A stretch of DNA of 64,000 bases from Thioclava sp. GXIMD2076. Its GTDB lineage: Bacteria; Pseudomonadota; Alphaproteobacteria; Rhodobacterales; Rhodobacteraceae. Where the stretch lies: NCBI RefSeq assembly GCF_037949795.1, contig NZ_CP149932.1, positions 310,001 to 374,000 of the forward strand, read 5' to 3'. Both the position numbers and the translations under genes were made by a program. The notes beneath the pieces are model-generated. The model did not search any database and was not told the origin of the DNA. It saw nothing but the letters and a program-made list of their open reading frames with translations. Below, in pieces: positions 36,084 to 45,374 of the stretch (position 1 is the stretch's first letter; each line of letters opens with the position of its first letter).

Positions 36084-36653
36084 ATGCGGATTATTGGTGG
36101 CGAGAAGCGCGGGCTGAAACTGACCGAAGTGGGCGAAGGCGATAGCAAGGGCCATCTGCGCCCCACGACGGACCGCGTGCGCGAATCGATCTTCAACCTG
36201 CTGGTCAATGGCACGCATGGCAACCCGATCCCCGAGGCGCGGGTGCTGGATCTGTTTGCGGGCACTGGTGCGCTGGGGCTGGAGGCGCTGTCGCGCGGAG
36301 CCAAGCGCGTGGCTTTTGTCGATGAGGGCACGCCCGCGCGGGTGCTTTTGCGCAAGAATATCGAGCTGATGCGGGCGATGGGGGTGACCGACCTCTGGCG
36401 GCGCGATGCGACAAAGATGGGACCCTGCCGTGGCGAGGGCTATGACCTGATCTTCCTTGATCCGCCCTATGGCATGGGGCTCGGCGAGAAGGCGATCGCG
36501 TCCTGCGTGGAGAACGGCTGGATCGCGCCCGGTGCGATGGTGGTCTGGGAAGAGAATGTGGCGCCTGTGGTGCCGGCGCCGCTGGAACAGGTGGACCAGC
36601 GGAAATATGGCGACACGATCGTGACACTGGCCGTAATGGCGGAGGAAGAATGA
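36084..36653 (+). CDS. rsmD: 16S rRNA (guanine966-N2)-methyltransferase
   Basis: A 189-residue SAM methyltransferase. The N-terminal MRIIGGEKRGLKL is typical of RsmD, motif I is VLDLFAGTGALGLEALSRGA, and the catalytic motif is FLDPPYGMGLG. It methylates G966 of 16S rRNA before final 30S assembly. It starts three bases after the reductase stop and overlaps the HAD gene by four bases, so it is the middle of a coupled three-gene unit. Confidence 0.93.
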   Translation: MRIIGGEKRGLKLTEVGEGDSKGHLRPTTDRVRESIFNLLVNGTHGNPIPEARVLDLFAGTGALGLEALSRGAKRVAFVDEGTPARVLLRKNIELMRAMGVTDLWRRDATKMGPCRGEGYDLIFLDPPYGMGLGEKAIASCVENGWIAPGAMVVWEENVAPVVPAPLEQVDQRKYGDTIVTLAVMAEEE

Positions 36654-37306
36654 TGATCAAGGCGGTAATTTTCGACTGCGACGGGGTGCTGGTGGATAGC
36701 GAGCCGATGACCTTCGAGCTGCTACAGGAAGAGTTCGCGGCCCACGGGCTGGAACTGGAACGGCACGAGATGGAGGGGATGTTCATCGGCGGCACGATCG
36801 AGGGCTGCGCGATGCGTGCCCGGGAGATGGGCGCCACCCTGCCCGAAGACTGGGCCGATCATTATTACACCACGCTTTGCGAGCGTCTGCGGGCCGGCAC
36901 GCCACTGATGGCCGGTGTGCCCGAGCTGCTGGAGCGGCTGGATGCGGCGGGCATCCCCTATGCGGTAGGCTCGAACGGGCGGCATGTGAAGATGGATGCG
37001 ACCCTCGGCCAGCATCCCGAGATCCGTGCCAAGCTGGAAGGGCGGCTGTTTTCCGGTCAGGAGGATGTCGTCCGCCCGAAACCCGCGCCCGATCTCTATC
37101 TTCATTGCGCCGCCGTGCTGGGGGTTGCGCCCGAGCACTGTGTCGTTATCGAAGACAGTCCGCCGGGAGCAGACGCTGCCGCGGCGGCAGGCATGCGTTG
37201 TCTGGGCTATGCGCCACAGGGCGAGTATCCGAAGCTTGCTGCGACAGGGGCGGAGCTGTTTACCGATATGGCCCAAGTGCCCGCGTTGATCGGTCTCCCT
37301 GCCTGA
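36650..37306 (+). CDS. HAD-superfamily hydrolase (beta-phosphoglucomutase/phosphatase-like)
   Basis: A 218-residue subfamily IA HAD protein. Motif I is FDCDGVLVDSE with the nucleophilic Asp, motif II the Ser in VGSNGRH, motif III Lys in RPKPAPDLY and motif IV EDSPPGADAA. The cap domain between residues 15 and 90 is of the helical C1 type. The likely activity is a sugar-phosphate phosphatase or mutase; the substrate is unknown. Translation starts within ATGATG overlapping the rsmD stop. Confidence 0.88.
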   Translation: MMIKAVIFDCDGVLVDSEPMTFELLQEEFAAHGLELERHEMEGMFIGGTIEGCAMRAREMGATLPEDWADHYYTTLCERLRAGTPLMAGVPELLERLDAAGIPYAVGSNGRHVKMDATLGQHPEIRAKLEGRLFSGQEDVVRPKPAPDLYLHCAAVLGVAPEHCVVIEDSPPGADAAAAAGMRCLGYAPQGEYPKLAATGAELFTDMAQVPALIGLPA

Positions 37307-37325
37307 GCCTACCGCAAAGGGTACC

Positions 37326-37360
37326 GGATCTGGCAGCGCCATTGAGGCCCTGCCAGATCC
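37326..37360 (+). terminator. Hairpin after the HAD gene
   Basis: A perfect 11-base inverted repeat (37326-37336 with 37350-37360) has a 13-base loop and no U-run. It is probably the transcript end of the reductase-rsmD-HAD unit, or a structural RNA element. The rest of 37307-37530 shows no gene. Confidence 0.4.
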
Positions 37361-37530
37361 GCTCGGCGCTAACGCGCCTCCGGCCCAACCCCAGCGTGTA
37401 TAAAGGGTGAAACCGTTTCCGTCAGCGCACCCATTTTGGCGATTCCCCTGTATTGTCCATTCGTAGCCCCAATTCAGCCCGATTTGGCCCCGATCTTCGA
37501 AAAGTCGAAATGAATCAAGGGTTGCCGAGC

Positions 37531-38436
37531 ATGGACCGTCTGACAGAAATGGAAGCCTTCGCCACGGTCGTGGATCAGGGCGGTTTTACCGACGCGGCCA
37601 GAAAGATGGGAATTTCCAAATCTGCGGTCTCGAAACATGTTTCCGCGCTGGAAACGCGGCTGGGGGCGCGGCTTTTGAACCGCACCACGCGCCGTGTCTC
37701 GCCGACCGAGATCGGGATGGCCTATTATGACCGCGCGCGACGGGTTCTCAACGATGCGGGCGAGGCCGACGCGCTGGTCACCTCTATGCAGACGGCGCCT
37801 TCGGGGACACTGCGCATCTCGGTTGCAACGGATTTCGGCGTGCATCTTCTCTCGCCGGTTCTGGGCGAGTTTCTGAGCACCTATCCCGAGATCAATGTGA
37901 ATATGGTGCTCAACAACCGCTATGTGGAACTGATCTCGGAAGGGTTCGATATGGCGATCCGTCTGGGCGAGCTGGAAGATAGCAGCCTGCGTGCGCGCAA
38001 GCTGACCGAGACCGGACAGAAGATGATCGCGGCCCCCGGATATTTCCAGAAATACGGCCGTCCGATGAAGATCGACGATCTCAACAGCCACAAACTTCTA
38101 CATTACTCCAACCAGTCGACCGGCAATGTCTGGAAGGTCACCGCCCCCTCCGGCGAGCGTCGTCAGGTGCGCTCGGCAGGCTGGCTGACGGTGAATGACG
38201 GGCAATCGCTCCTGCAGGCGGCCATCAGCGGGCTGGGCATCGCCTACCTACCCTCCTTCCTGTGCGCAGAGGCGCTGAAGAAGGGGATCGTCGAGGAAGC
38301 CCTGCCCGATCTGCCCGAGGACACGATGGGCATCTATGCGATCTATCCCCCGGGCCGCTATACCCAGCCCAAAGTCCGCGCCTTCATGGATTTCCTCGTG
38401 GATACCTTTCAGGATCGCGGACCGAACAACTGGTGA
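37531..38436 (+). CDS. LysR-family transcriptional regulator
   Basis: A 301-residue LTTR. The N-terminal winged helix-turn-helix is MEAFATVVDQGGFTDAARKMGISKSAVSKHVSALE (split here as residues about 6-40), and the effector-binding domain follows from about 90 to 300. It belongs to the AaeR/CrgA-like group judging from LGARLLNRTTRRVSPTEIG. The start at ATG 37531 was chosen for AAGGG nine bases upstream; ATG 37510 is an alternative. No divergently transcribed target adjoins it, so its regulon is not indicated by context. Its stop codon directly abuts that of the convergent OmpA gene. Confidence 0.9.
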   Translation: MDRLTEMEAFATVVDQGGFTDAARKMGISKSAVSKHVSALETRLGARLLNRTTRRVSPTEIGMAYYDRARRVLNDAGEADALVTSMQTAPSGTLRISVATDFGVHLLSPVLGEFLSTYPEINVNMVLNNRYVELISEGFDMAIRLGELEDSSLRARKLTETGQKMIAAPGYFQKYGRPMKIDDLNSHKLLHYSNQSTGNVWKVTAPSGERRQVRSAGWLTVNDGQSLLQAAISGLGIAYLPSFLCAEALKKGIVEEALPDLPEDTMGIYAIYPPGRYTQPKVRAFMDFLVDTFQDRGPNNW

Positions 38437-39390
38437 TCACTCGAGCGAGGTCGAGGTCAGCACGGCCTCGACACGCCGGTTGGTGCGCCGTCCCTCCTCG
38501 GTGAGGTTGGTGGTGATGGGCGCAAGCCACCCCGCGCCCTCGGCCACGATCCGCTCGGGGGCGATGCCGTAATCGCTGATCAGGCGCTGCCGCACCGCCT
38601 CTGCACGGCGTTTCGACAGATCGATATTGCCTGCAAGCGCGCCTTCCATGTCGGTATGCCCCACGAGTGCGATACTGGCCTCGGGCGCCGAGGCCAGATA
38701 ATCGGCCAGCGCCGCGAGACTGTTATAGCTGCCGGGTTTCAGCTCGTCGGCACCGCTTGCAAAATCGAGCCCGTCCAGAACCCCATGACCTTCGGTCTGC
38801 AAAAGCGTCCCGATGGGGCGGCTTTCCTGCCCTGTCCCCTTGGTTGTGGTAATCTGCAGCGGATTATCGGGACGCGCGGCATCGACCACACCGGCGCTCA
38901 GCGTGGTGAGGTTCACAAAACCGGAATTCGACGAGCGGCTCACTGTCAGCGCCAGATATTCCGGCCCCTTGCGCGCGGCAAGATAGAGGAAATCTCCCAG
39001 ATCCACATGCATCCCAGGCTCGGGCAGAAGATCGAGCTGGTAGCGGAAATCGAACCCGCCACAGGCTTCGGTCGCGCAATCATAAAGCACCTTGTAGCCC
39101 GCATTCTCGATCTGGCTCCGCAAGGGCGCCATGATCTGCAGCGTGGTCTGCTGGTTGCCGCGCAGCCGCCATGCGGTATCGATCCGCGTGCCCTCCAGCG
39201 CCCGTGCCGAAGCCGGAGCGGCAGAGGTCCACGGCCCGGTCAGCAGGCTGTAATCGGTGGCCGGGTTACTATCGGAGGCGCTGATCGTGGCATCTTCCGG
39301 CAGATCGAGCTGCAGGGGCTCGGCGCGGGCGGCAACGACGGCCAGCCCCGAAAGGGCAATCGAAAGCAAGGCGGAACGAAACATGGTCAT
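38437..39390 (-). CDS. Exported OmpA C-terminal-domain protein
   Basis: A 317-residue protein with a signal peptide (cleavage near ARA-EP) and a unique domain of about 170 residues. That domain contains two cysteines (DCATEACGGFDF) that may form a disulfide. A C-terminal OmpA/MotB peptidoglycan-binding domain follows: SGADELKPGSYNSLAAL, LVGHTDMEG and SKRRAEAVRQRLISDYGI. It probably anchors to peptidoglycan in the periplasm. The ATG overlaps the GNAT stop by four bases, placing it third in a coupled operon with the CinA-like and GNAT genes. Confidence 0.87.
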   Translation of the reverse strand: MTMFRSALLSIALSGLAVVAARAEPLQLDLPEDATISASDSNPATDYSLLTGPWTSAAPASARALEGTRIDTAWRLRGNQQTTLQIMAPLRSQIENAGYKVLYDCATEACGGFDFRYQLDLLPEPGMHVDLGDFLYLAARKGPEYLALTVSRSSNSGFVNLTTLSAGVVDAARPDNPLQITTTKGTGQESRPIGTLLQTEGHGVLDGLDFASGADELKPGSYNSLAALADYLASAPEASIALVGHTDMEGALAGNIDLSKRRAEAVRQRLISDYGIAPERIVAEGAGWLAPITTNLTEEGRRTNRRVEAVLTSTSLE

Positions 39391-40109
39391 AGGATTTCCC
39401 GACGATAATGATAGCGGCCCTGCAGGGTCATCCCCAGCCGTTCGTAAAGCGCGATCGCCCCTGTATTGGACGCGCGCACGACAAGATTGAGCGCGGTGGC
39501 CCCGTTCGCCCCCGCCCAGCGGGCCGCCTCGGACATAATATGGCCCGCCACGCCACGACGGCGGAACTCGGGGCGGGTCGTAAGCGCATGGATCATGGCC
39601 TCGCGCCCCGCACAGGCCGCAAAAGCAGCCCCCGCCGCGCGATCCCCGTTACGGCCCAGAATGACACAAGCAGGCCCCTGTGCCCGCGCCATCACTGCCT
39701 GACGGGCCGCATCGATGCCATCCTCCTCGAAGATCTCGCGGGTCACGGCCAGCGGCGGCCAATGCGGGAAGGCCGCCAGTTCGGGGATGTCCTGCGGAAA
39801 AGTCACGACGGGGGCACGATAGACAAGCGACGGATCGAAACACTCATAGCCCCGCGCCTCCAGCATTGCGTCGAGCGCCTCGTGACCTTCGCGGATCTGG
39901 AACTTGACCGGCTGCCCGAGAGCGCGATGGCAGGCAATCGCAGCCTCCGGATCGGCCTCGGAGAGTGGCACCTCGAGGCTTGCCGAGCTTACACGGCTGC
40001 CGCCCCCCTTGCCATCGCGCACCACAAAGCCGCCCGCCCTATGGAAGGCTGCGGCAGGCCATGTGGCGTCGATCAATTCATAAAAGCCGGTCGCGGTGCC
40101 AGAGGTCAT
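39387..40109 (-). CDS. GNAT-family N-acetyltransferase
   Basis: A 240-residue protein whose C-terminal half is a GNAT domain. The acetyl-CoA-binding motif A is TTRPEFRRRGVAGHIMSEAARW, followed by LNLVVRASNTGAIALYERLGM. The N-terminal half (about 1-110) is less conserved and may be a degenerate second GNAT fold. The substrate is unknown. It overlaps both neighbours by four bases, so its translation is tied to the CinA-like and OmpA genes. Confidence 0.85.
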   Translation of the reverse strand: MTSGTATGFYELIDATWPAAAFHRAGGFVVRDGKGGGSRVSSASLEVPLSEADPEAAIACHRALGQPVKFQIREGHEALDAMLEARGYECFDPSLVYRAPVVTFPQDIPELAAFPHWPPLAVTREIFEEDGIDAARQAVMARAQGPACVILGRNGDRAAGAAFAACAGREAMIHALTTRPEFRRRGVAGHIMSEAARWAGANGATALNLVVRASNTGAIALYERLGMTLQGRYHYRREIL

Positions 40110-40849
40110 TGCCCCTCCGAAAACGCCGATTGTAGCTCGGCGAAGGCGGTCTCGAGCCGCGTCTCGTCCTGCCCGCGCACCACAAGATTCACGCCGTAAT
40201 TTCCATCCGTTACAAAGGGATAAGACCCGAAGGACAGGTCGGAATAGGTCTCGGCCAGATCCCGCAAAGGCTCGGCAATCTCGGATTCGGGGCGCGGCAC
40301 CCGCAGGCTGCGCGACAGGACCGGCGCACCGCCCGTGAGCGTGGGCAGCACGCTTGCCACCATCGCCTGGAACACATTGGGCACGCCCGCCATCACATGC
40401 ACATTGCCCATGGTGAAGCCGGGCGCGACGGAGACGGGATTGTCGATCAGCGTGGCCCCTTCGGGGATCCGCGCCATCCGCATCCGCGCCGGCGTGAACT
40501 CCGCCCCGCGTTGGGCGTAATGCGCGGCCAGCAGCGCTTTGGCATCGTCGCGCACATCGACCTTCGCGCCAAAAGCCACACCCACCGCATCGGCGGTGAT
40601 ATCGTCATGGGTCGGCCCGATGCCACCGGAGGTGAAAAGCGTGTCATAGGCTTTCGACAGCGCATGGATCGCGCCCACGATCTGGTCCTGATCATCGGAC
40701 ACGATGCGCACTTCCTTCAGGTCGATCCCCGCCTTGGTCAGCTCGCCTGCCAGATAATAGGCATTGCCCTCGCGGGTACGGCCCGACAGGATTTCATCCC
40801 CGATGATGAGGATAGCAGCAGTGGGATTGGGCTTCTTCGCGTCAGACAT
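40106..40849 (-). CDS. CinA N-terminal-type molybdopterin-binding-fold protein
   Basis: A 247-residue protein with the MoaB/MogA-like fold of CinA: AAILIIGDEILSGRTREGN at the N-terminus and FTSGGIGPTHDDITADAVG, the family signature. The nicotinamide-nucleotide amidase (PncC) domain found at the C-terminus of full CinA is absent, as is common in alphaproteobacteria. Related domains hydrolyse ADP-ribose or bind molybdopterin; the activity here is unknown. An AAAGGAG-type site precedes ATG 40849. It heads the CinA-GNAT-OmpA operon. Confidence 0.87.
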   Translation of the reverse strand: MSDAKKPNPTAAILIIGDEILSGRTREGNAYYLAGELTKAGIDLKEVRIVSDDQDQIVGAIHALSKAYDTLFTSGGIGPTHDDITADAVGVAFGAKVDVRDDAKALLAAHYAQRGAEFTPARMRMARIPEGATLIDNPVSVAPGFTMGNVHVMAGVPNVFQAMVASVLPTLTGGAPVLSRSLRVPRPESEIAEPLRDLAETYSDLSFGSYPFVTDGNYGVNLVVRGQDETRLETAFAELQSAFSEGQ

Positions 40850-40884
40850 GGGTTTATCTCCTTTGTGCACAGGTATAGGCCGGG

Positions 40885-40914
40885 TTGACATAAGCGAAAA
40901 GCCCAAGCCCTAGT
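40885..40914 (+). promoter_or_regulatory. Candidate sigma-70 promoter for map
   Basis: A perfect TTGACA (40885-40890) is separated by 18 bases from CCTAGT (3 of 6 matches to TATAAT). It lies about 54 bases ahead of the map start. The -10 is weak, so this is tentative. Confidence 0.35.
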
Positions 40915-40967
40915 CATGGCATCATTTTGTGATTAACTACGGCATAAGCGATTGAAGGAGAGAGCCG

Positions 40968-41780
40968 GTGGATGAAGCCCAAGGCCGCGTGACGAAAGAC
41001 GGGATCCGCATCTATAATACCACGGATGATTTTGACGGCATCCGCGCCGCCTGTGCGGTGACCTCGCAGATCCTCGACGAGGTGGCCCAGCATGTCCGCC
41101 CCGGCATCACCACGATGGATCTGGAAACCTTCATCCGCAAGCGCGTCGAGGAACTCGGCACCACTTCGGCAACGATCGGTTATCGCGGCTACCAGCATGC
41201 CTCCTGCATCTCGGTCAATCACGTCGTCTGCCACGGCATCCCGGGTGACAAGGTGATCAAGGATGGCGACATCCTCAATATTGACATCACCGTCATCAAG
41301 GATGGCTGGTATGGTGACAGCTCGCGCATGTATGTGGCGGGCAATCTCTCGCGCAAATCCGAACGCCTGATCCAGGTCACCTATGACGCGCTCATGATCG
41401 GCATCGAACAGGTGAAGCCGGGCAATACGTTCGGCGATATCGGCCATGCGATCCAGAAATATGTCGAGGCCAACCGTATGAGCGTGGTGCGCGATTTCTG
41501 CGGCCATGGCGTAGGCCGCGTCTTCCACGCACCGCCGAATGTGCTGCATTATGGCCGCGCGGGCTCGGGGGCCGTGCTCGAGGAAGGCATGATTTTCACC
41601 ATCGAGCCGATGGTCAATCTGGGCCGTCCCGATACCAAGGTGCTGGCCGATGACTGGACCGCCGTCACCCGCGATAAATCGCTCTCGGCACAGTTCGAAC
41701 ATTGCGTGGGTGTCACGGCGGATGGCTGCGAGATCTTCACGCTCAGCCCAACCAACCGCTTCCACCCGACCTGGGGATAA
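40968..41780 (+). CDS. map: Methionine aminopeptidase, type I
   Basis: A 270-residue dimetal enzyme removing the initiator Met. All metal ligands are present with normal spacing: Asp106 (NIDITVI), Asp117 (YGDSSR), His180 (CGHGVG), Glu213 (TIEPM) and Glu244 (QFEHC). The start is GTG 40968, with AAGGAG seven bases upstream; no ATG in a suitable position exists. It converges on dnaE, with a strong hairpin in the gap. Confidence 0.96.
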   Translation: MDEAQGRVTKDGIRIYNTTDDFDGIRAACAVTSQILDEVAQHVRPGITTMDLETFIRKRVEELGTTSATIGYRGYQHASCISVNHVVCHGIPGDKVIKDGDILNIDITVIKDGWYGDSSRMYVAGNLSRKSERLIQVTYDALMIGIEQVKPGNTFGDIGHAIQKYVEANRMSVVRDFCGHGVGRVFHAPPNVLHYGRAGSGAVLEEGMIFTIEPMVNLGRPDTKVLADDWTAVTRDKSLSAQFEHCVGVTADGCEIFTLSPTNRFHPTWG

Positions 41781-41815
41781 GGCAGCAGGAAGGTCGCGCC
41801 CGCGCGCGGCCTGAC

Positions 41816-41852
41816 CGATTTCTTCGGGGCCTCGATGGCCCCGAGGAAATCG
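41816..41852. terminator. Long symmetric hairpin between map and dnaE
   Basis: A 16-base stem (41816-41831 with 41837-41852, one mismatch that becomes G-U in RNA) closes a 5-base loop. AT-rich pairs lie at the base. It probably terminates both convergent genes. Confidence 0.55.
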
Positions 41853-41861
41853 ACCCCGCCC

Positions 41862-44800
41862 TCAGATCTCTTCCACCATCGACACGCCGCGCAGGGAGCG
41901 GATCGCCCCCTTGATCTGCGGGTTCACCGGGAAATCCCGCCCCGTGGCCAGCTCGTAGCGGCAATTCTTCTCGGCATCGAACACCGTGAAACTGATCGGT
42001 CCGCGCGAGCGCACCTTGCCCTCCTCTTCGAGCCGCGTCAGCAGCGAGGCAATCGAAGGCACGGCCTCGGGGGTTTCCACATGGATCATCAGCCCCGTGC
42101 CACCGGCATCGGCCACCATCGTATCGACGGGGCTGGCAGAGCCCGCCACCATACGCACCGACTCGCCATCCACCTCGACCTTGACGTTGAGCACCAGAAG
42201 ACGCCCCGTCTCGAGCACCGGACGGCAGGCCTCCAGCGCCTCGGACCAGAAGGCCACCTCATAGGGCCCAGACGCATCCGAGAGCGCCACAAAGGCAAAG
42301 CGGTTACCCTTGGCCGATTTCTTCTCGCGCACGGAGGCGACTTCCCCCGCGATCTTCGCCGCAAAGGGCCCGCCTACCGCCTTGGCATGGATCTCGTCGA
42401 GGGTCATCACCTTCTTGCGCTTGAGCGCAGGCATATAATCTTCCAGCGGATGGCCCGAGAGATAGAAGCCGATCGCTTTATGCTCCTCGGCCAGTTTCTC
42501 GCCCGGCAACCAGTCATCGGTATCGGCCATACGCGGCGGCGGCAGATCATCGCCCGCATCGCCAAAGAGCGACACCTGCGCCGAATTCTTGGCCTCGACC
42601 ACCGCCCCCGACCATGCCACAAGGCTGTCGAGCGACTGGAACACCCGCTTGCGGTTGGGGTCCAGCTGGTCAAAGGCTCCCGCCCGCGCCAGCATCTCCA
42701 GCGGCCGCTTGCCAACCCGCTTCAGATCAACGCGGCGCGCGAAATCGAAGAGGTCACGGAAGGGCTTGTCCTTCCCCTCCACCTGCCGTGCCTGCACGAT
42801 CAGTTCCATCGCCTCGACGCCCACATTCTTCAGCGCGCCCAATGCGTAAACCAGCTTCTGGTCCACCACATCAAAGGTCGAGAGCGAGCGGTTGACGCAA
42901 GGCGGCACGATCTCCGCGCCCAAGCCCTTCTTGACCTCCTGTGCATAGATCGCAAGTTTCTCGGTCAGATGGATATCGCAATTCATCACCCCGCCCATGA
43001 ACTCGACAGGATGATTGGCCTTCAGCCAAGCGGTGTAATAGCTGACCACCGCATAAGCGGCGGCGTGGGATTTGTTGAAGCCGTAATTGGCGAATTTCTC
43101 CAGAAGGTCGAACACCTCCGAGGCCTTTTTCTTATCGACCCCGTTTTTCGCCGCCCCCGATTCAAATTTCGGGCGCTCGGCATCCATCGCCTCCTTGATC
43201 TTCTTACCCATCGCGCGGCGCAGAAGGTCGGCGCCGCCCAGCGTATAGCCCGCCATCTCCTGCGCGATCTGCATCACCTGTTCCTGATAAACGATAATGC
43301 CCTGCGTCTCGGCCAAGATATGGTCAATGGTCTTATGCACCGACTCCAATGGCTTGCGCCCGTGTTTCACATCGCAATAGGTCGGGATATTCTCCATCGG
43401 ACCCGGACGATAGAGCGCGACAAGCGCCACGATATCCTCGATACAGGTGGGCTTCATCTGCCGGAGCGCCGATTTCATGCCCTCGGATTCCACCTGGAAC
43501 ACCGCGACCGTATGCGCCGCCGAGTAAAGATCATAGGTCTTCTGGTCATCCAGAGGCACAAGGTTGATCTGGTTTTCCCCGCCCGGCGCCGGCTCGTAAA
43601 GCGTATTGCCATGCGCATCCACATGGAGCGGCCTGCCCGATTTGAAGATCAGGTTCATCGCCGATTGCACGACGGTCAGCGTCTTCAGACCCAAGAAGTC
43701 GAACTTCACGAGCCCGGCGCTCTCGACCCATTTCATATTGAACTGGGTCGCGGGCATATCCGAGCGCGGATCCTGATAGAGCGGCACGAGCCGGTCCAGC
43801 GGACGGTCCCCGATCACCACACCCGCCGCGTGGGTCGAGGCATTGCGCAAGAGCCCTTCGACCTGCTGGGCATATTTCAGAAGGCGGGCGACCACCTCTT
43901 CGTTCTTTGCGGCCTCGCGCAGACGCGGCTCGTCGGCCAGCGCCTTCTCGATCGAGACAGGTTTCACCCCCTCGACGGGGATCATCTTCGACAGGCGGTC
44001 CACCTGCCCGAAGGACATCTGCAACACACGCCCCACATCGCGCACGGCGGCTTTCGAGAGCAGCGCACCGAAGGTGATGATCTGCCCCACCTTCTCGCGC
44101 CCGTATTTCTGCTGCACATATTTGATCGTCTCCTCGCGACGATCCATGCAGAAATCGATATCGAAGTCGGGCATCGAAACCCGCTCGGGATTCAGGAACC
44201 GCTCGAACAGGAGCGAGTAGCGCAAAGGATCAAGGTCGGTGATGGTCAGCGCATAGGCCACAAGCGAGCCCGCCCCCGAACCCCGCCCCGGACCGATCGG
44301 AATATCATGGGCCTTCGACCATTTGATGAAATCGGCCACGATCAGGAAATAGCCCGGAAAGCCCATCTGCTCGATGATCCCGAGCTCGAATTTCAGCCGT
44401 TCCTCGTATTCCTCCACAGGCGCCGCCGCCTCGATCACCTCCAGACGCTTGCGCAGACCCTCCCAGGACTGCTTGCGCAATTCCTCGATCTCGTCATCGG
44501 CGAATTTCGGCAAGATCGGATCGATTTTCGAAGCGCCATAGGCGCAGCGCCGGGCGATCTCGACCGTATTCTCCACGGCCTCGGGCAGGTCCGCGAACAG
44601 CGCGACCATCTCGGCTTCGGATTTAAAATAATGGGCAGGCGTCAGGCGCCTGCGCGGATCGGCCTGATCCACATAGGCCCCCTCGCCGATGCAGATCAGC
44701 GCATCATGCGCCTCATACATCTCGGGCTTGGGGAAAAAGACATCATTGGTTGCCACCAGTGGCAGCCCCATCTCGTAGGCCATCTCGACAAAGCCGCGCT

Positions 44801-45374
44801 CGGTCAGCCGCTCGGCCTCCATCGCGCGCCCGTCCTCGCCCGGGTGGCGCTGCAGCTCCACATAGAACCGTCCCGCATAGATGCGCGCCAGCTCTTCCAT
44901 CAGCGCCCGCGCCCGTTCGGGCTGACCGGCTTGGAGGAATTTGCCCACCGGCCCCTCGGCCCCACCGCTCAGACAGATAATGCCCTCTGCATGCCGTTCC
45001 AGCTGTTCGGTGGTGACTTGCACCAGATCCCCATGTTTGCCGACATAAAGACAGGTCGAGAGCTCCATCAGGTTCTCGTAGCCCTTCTCGTTCTGCGCAA
45101 GGAGCACCACCGGTGCCGGCAACCGGATCTTCTCGCCCGGACGCGCCGGATCATAGGCCAGCGAGACCTGACAGCCCAGGATAGGCTGCAACCCTGCCCC
45201 CTTGGCCGTGACCGAAAACTCCAGTGCGGAAAACATCGCATTGGTATCGGTGACAGCGACTGCGGGCATATTGGCCGCATCGCACATCTTGATCAGCTTC
45301 TTCACGGGCACGGCGCCCTCGAGAAGCGAATATTCGGTATGGACGCGGAGATGGATGAATCGAGGCTCTGTCAT
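41862..45374 (-). CDS. dnaE: DNA polymerase III subunit alpha
   Basis: A 1170-residue replicative polymerase catalytic subunit. The N-terminal PHP domain begins FIHLRVHTEYSLLEGA. The polymerase core has GRGSGAGSLVAYAL (about 361) and the catalytic aspartates in MPDFDIDF (about 400). HhH, OB-fold and C-terminal tau-binding regions follow. Length matches DnaE1 rather than DnaE2/ImuC. GGAGGG lies almost against the ATG at 45374, an unusually short spacing. The gene is monocistronic between a hairpin and the divergent xdh operon. Confidence 0.97.
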   Translation of the reverse strand: MTEPRFIHLRVHTEYSLLEGAVPVKKLIKMCDAANMPAVAVTDTNAMFSALEFSVTAKGAGLQPILGCQVSLAYDPARPGEKIRLPAPVVLLAQNEKGYENLMELSTCLYVGKHGDLVQVTTEQLERHAEGIICLSGGAEGPVGKFLQAGQPERARALMEELARIYAGRFYVELQRHPGEDGRAMEAERLTERGFVEMAYEMGLPLVATNDVFFPKPEMYEAHDALICIGEGAYVDQADPRRRLTPAHYFKSEAEMVALFADLPEAVENTVEIARRCAYGASKIDPILPKFADDEIEELRKQSWEGLRKRLEVIEAAAPVEEYEERLKFELGIIEQMGFPGYFLIVADFIKWSKAHDIPIGPGRGSGAGSLVAYALTITDLDPLRYSLLFERFLNPERVSMPDFDIDFCMDRREETIKYVQQKYGREKVGQIITFGALLSKAAVRDVGRVLQMSFGQVDRLSKMIPVEGVKPVSIEKALADEPRLREAAKNEEVVARLLKYAQQVEGLLRNASTHAAGVVIGDRPLDRLVPLYQDPRSDMPATQFNMKWVESAGLVKFDFLGLKTLTVVQSAMNLIFKSGRPLHVDAHGNTLYEPAPGGENQINLVPLDDQKTYDLYSAAHTVAVFQVESEGMKSALRQMKPTCIEDIVALVALYRPGPMENIPTYCDVKHGRKPLESVHKTIDHILAETQGIIVYQEQVMQIAQEMAGYTLGGADLLRRAMGKKIKEAMDAERPKFESGAAKNGVDKKKASEVFDLLEKFANYGFNKSHAAAYAVVSYYTAWLKANHPVEFMGGVMNCDIHLTEKLAIYAQEVKKGLGAEIVPPCVNRSLSTFDVVDQKLVYALGALKNVGVEAMELIVQARQVEGKDKPFRDLFDFARRVDLKRVGKRPLEMLARAGAFDQLDPNRKRVFQSLDSLVAWSGAVVEAKNSAQVSLFGDAGDDLPPPRMADTDDWLPGEKLAEEHKAIGFYLSGHPLEDYMPALKRKKVMTLDEIHAKAVGGPFAAKIAGEVASVREKKSAKGNRFAFVALSDASGPYEVAFWSEALEACRPVLETGRLLVLNVKVEVDGESVRMVAGSASPVDTMVADAGGTGLMIHVETPEAVPSIASLLTRLEEEGKVRSRGPISFTVFDAEKNCRYELATGRDFPVNPQIKGAIRSLRGVSMVEEI

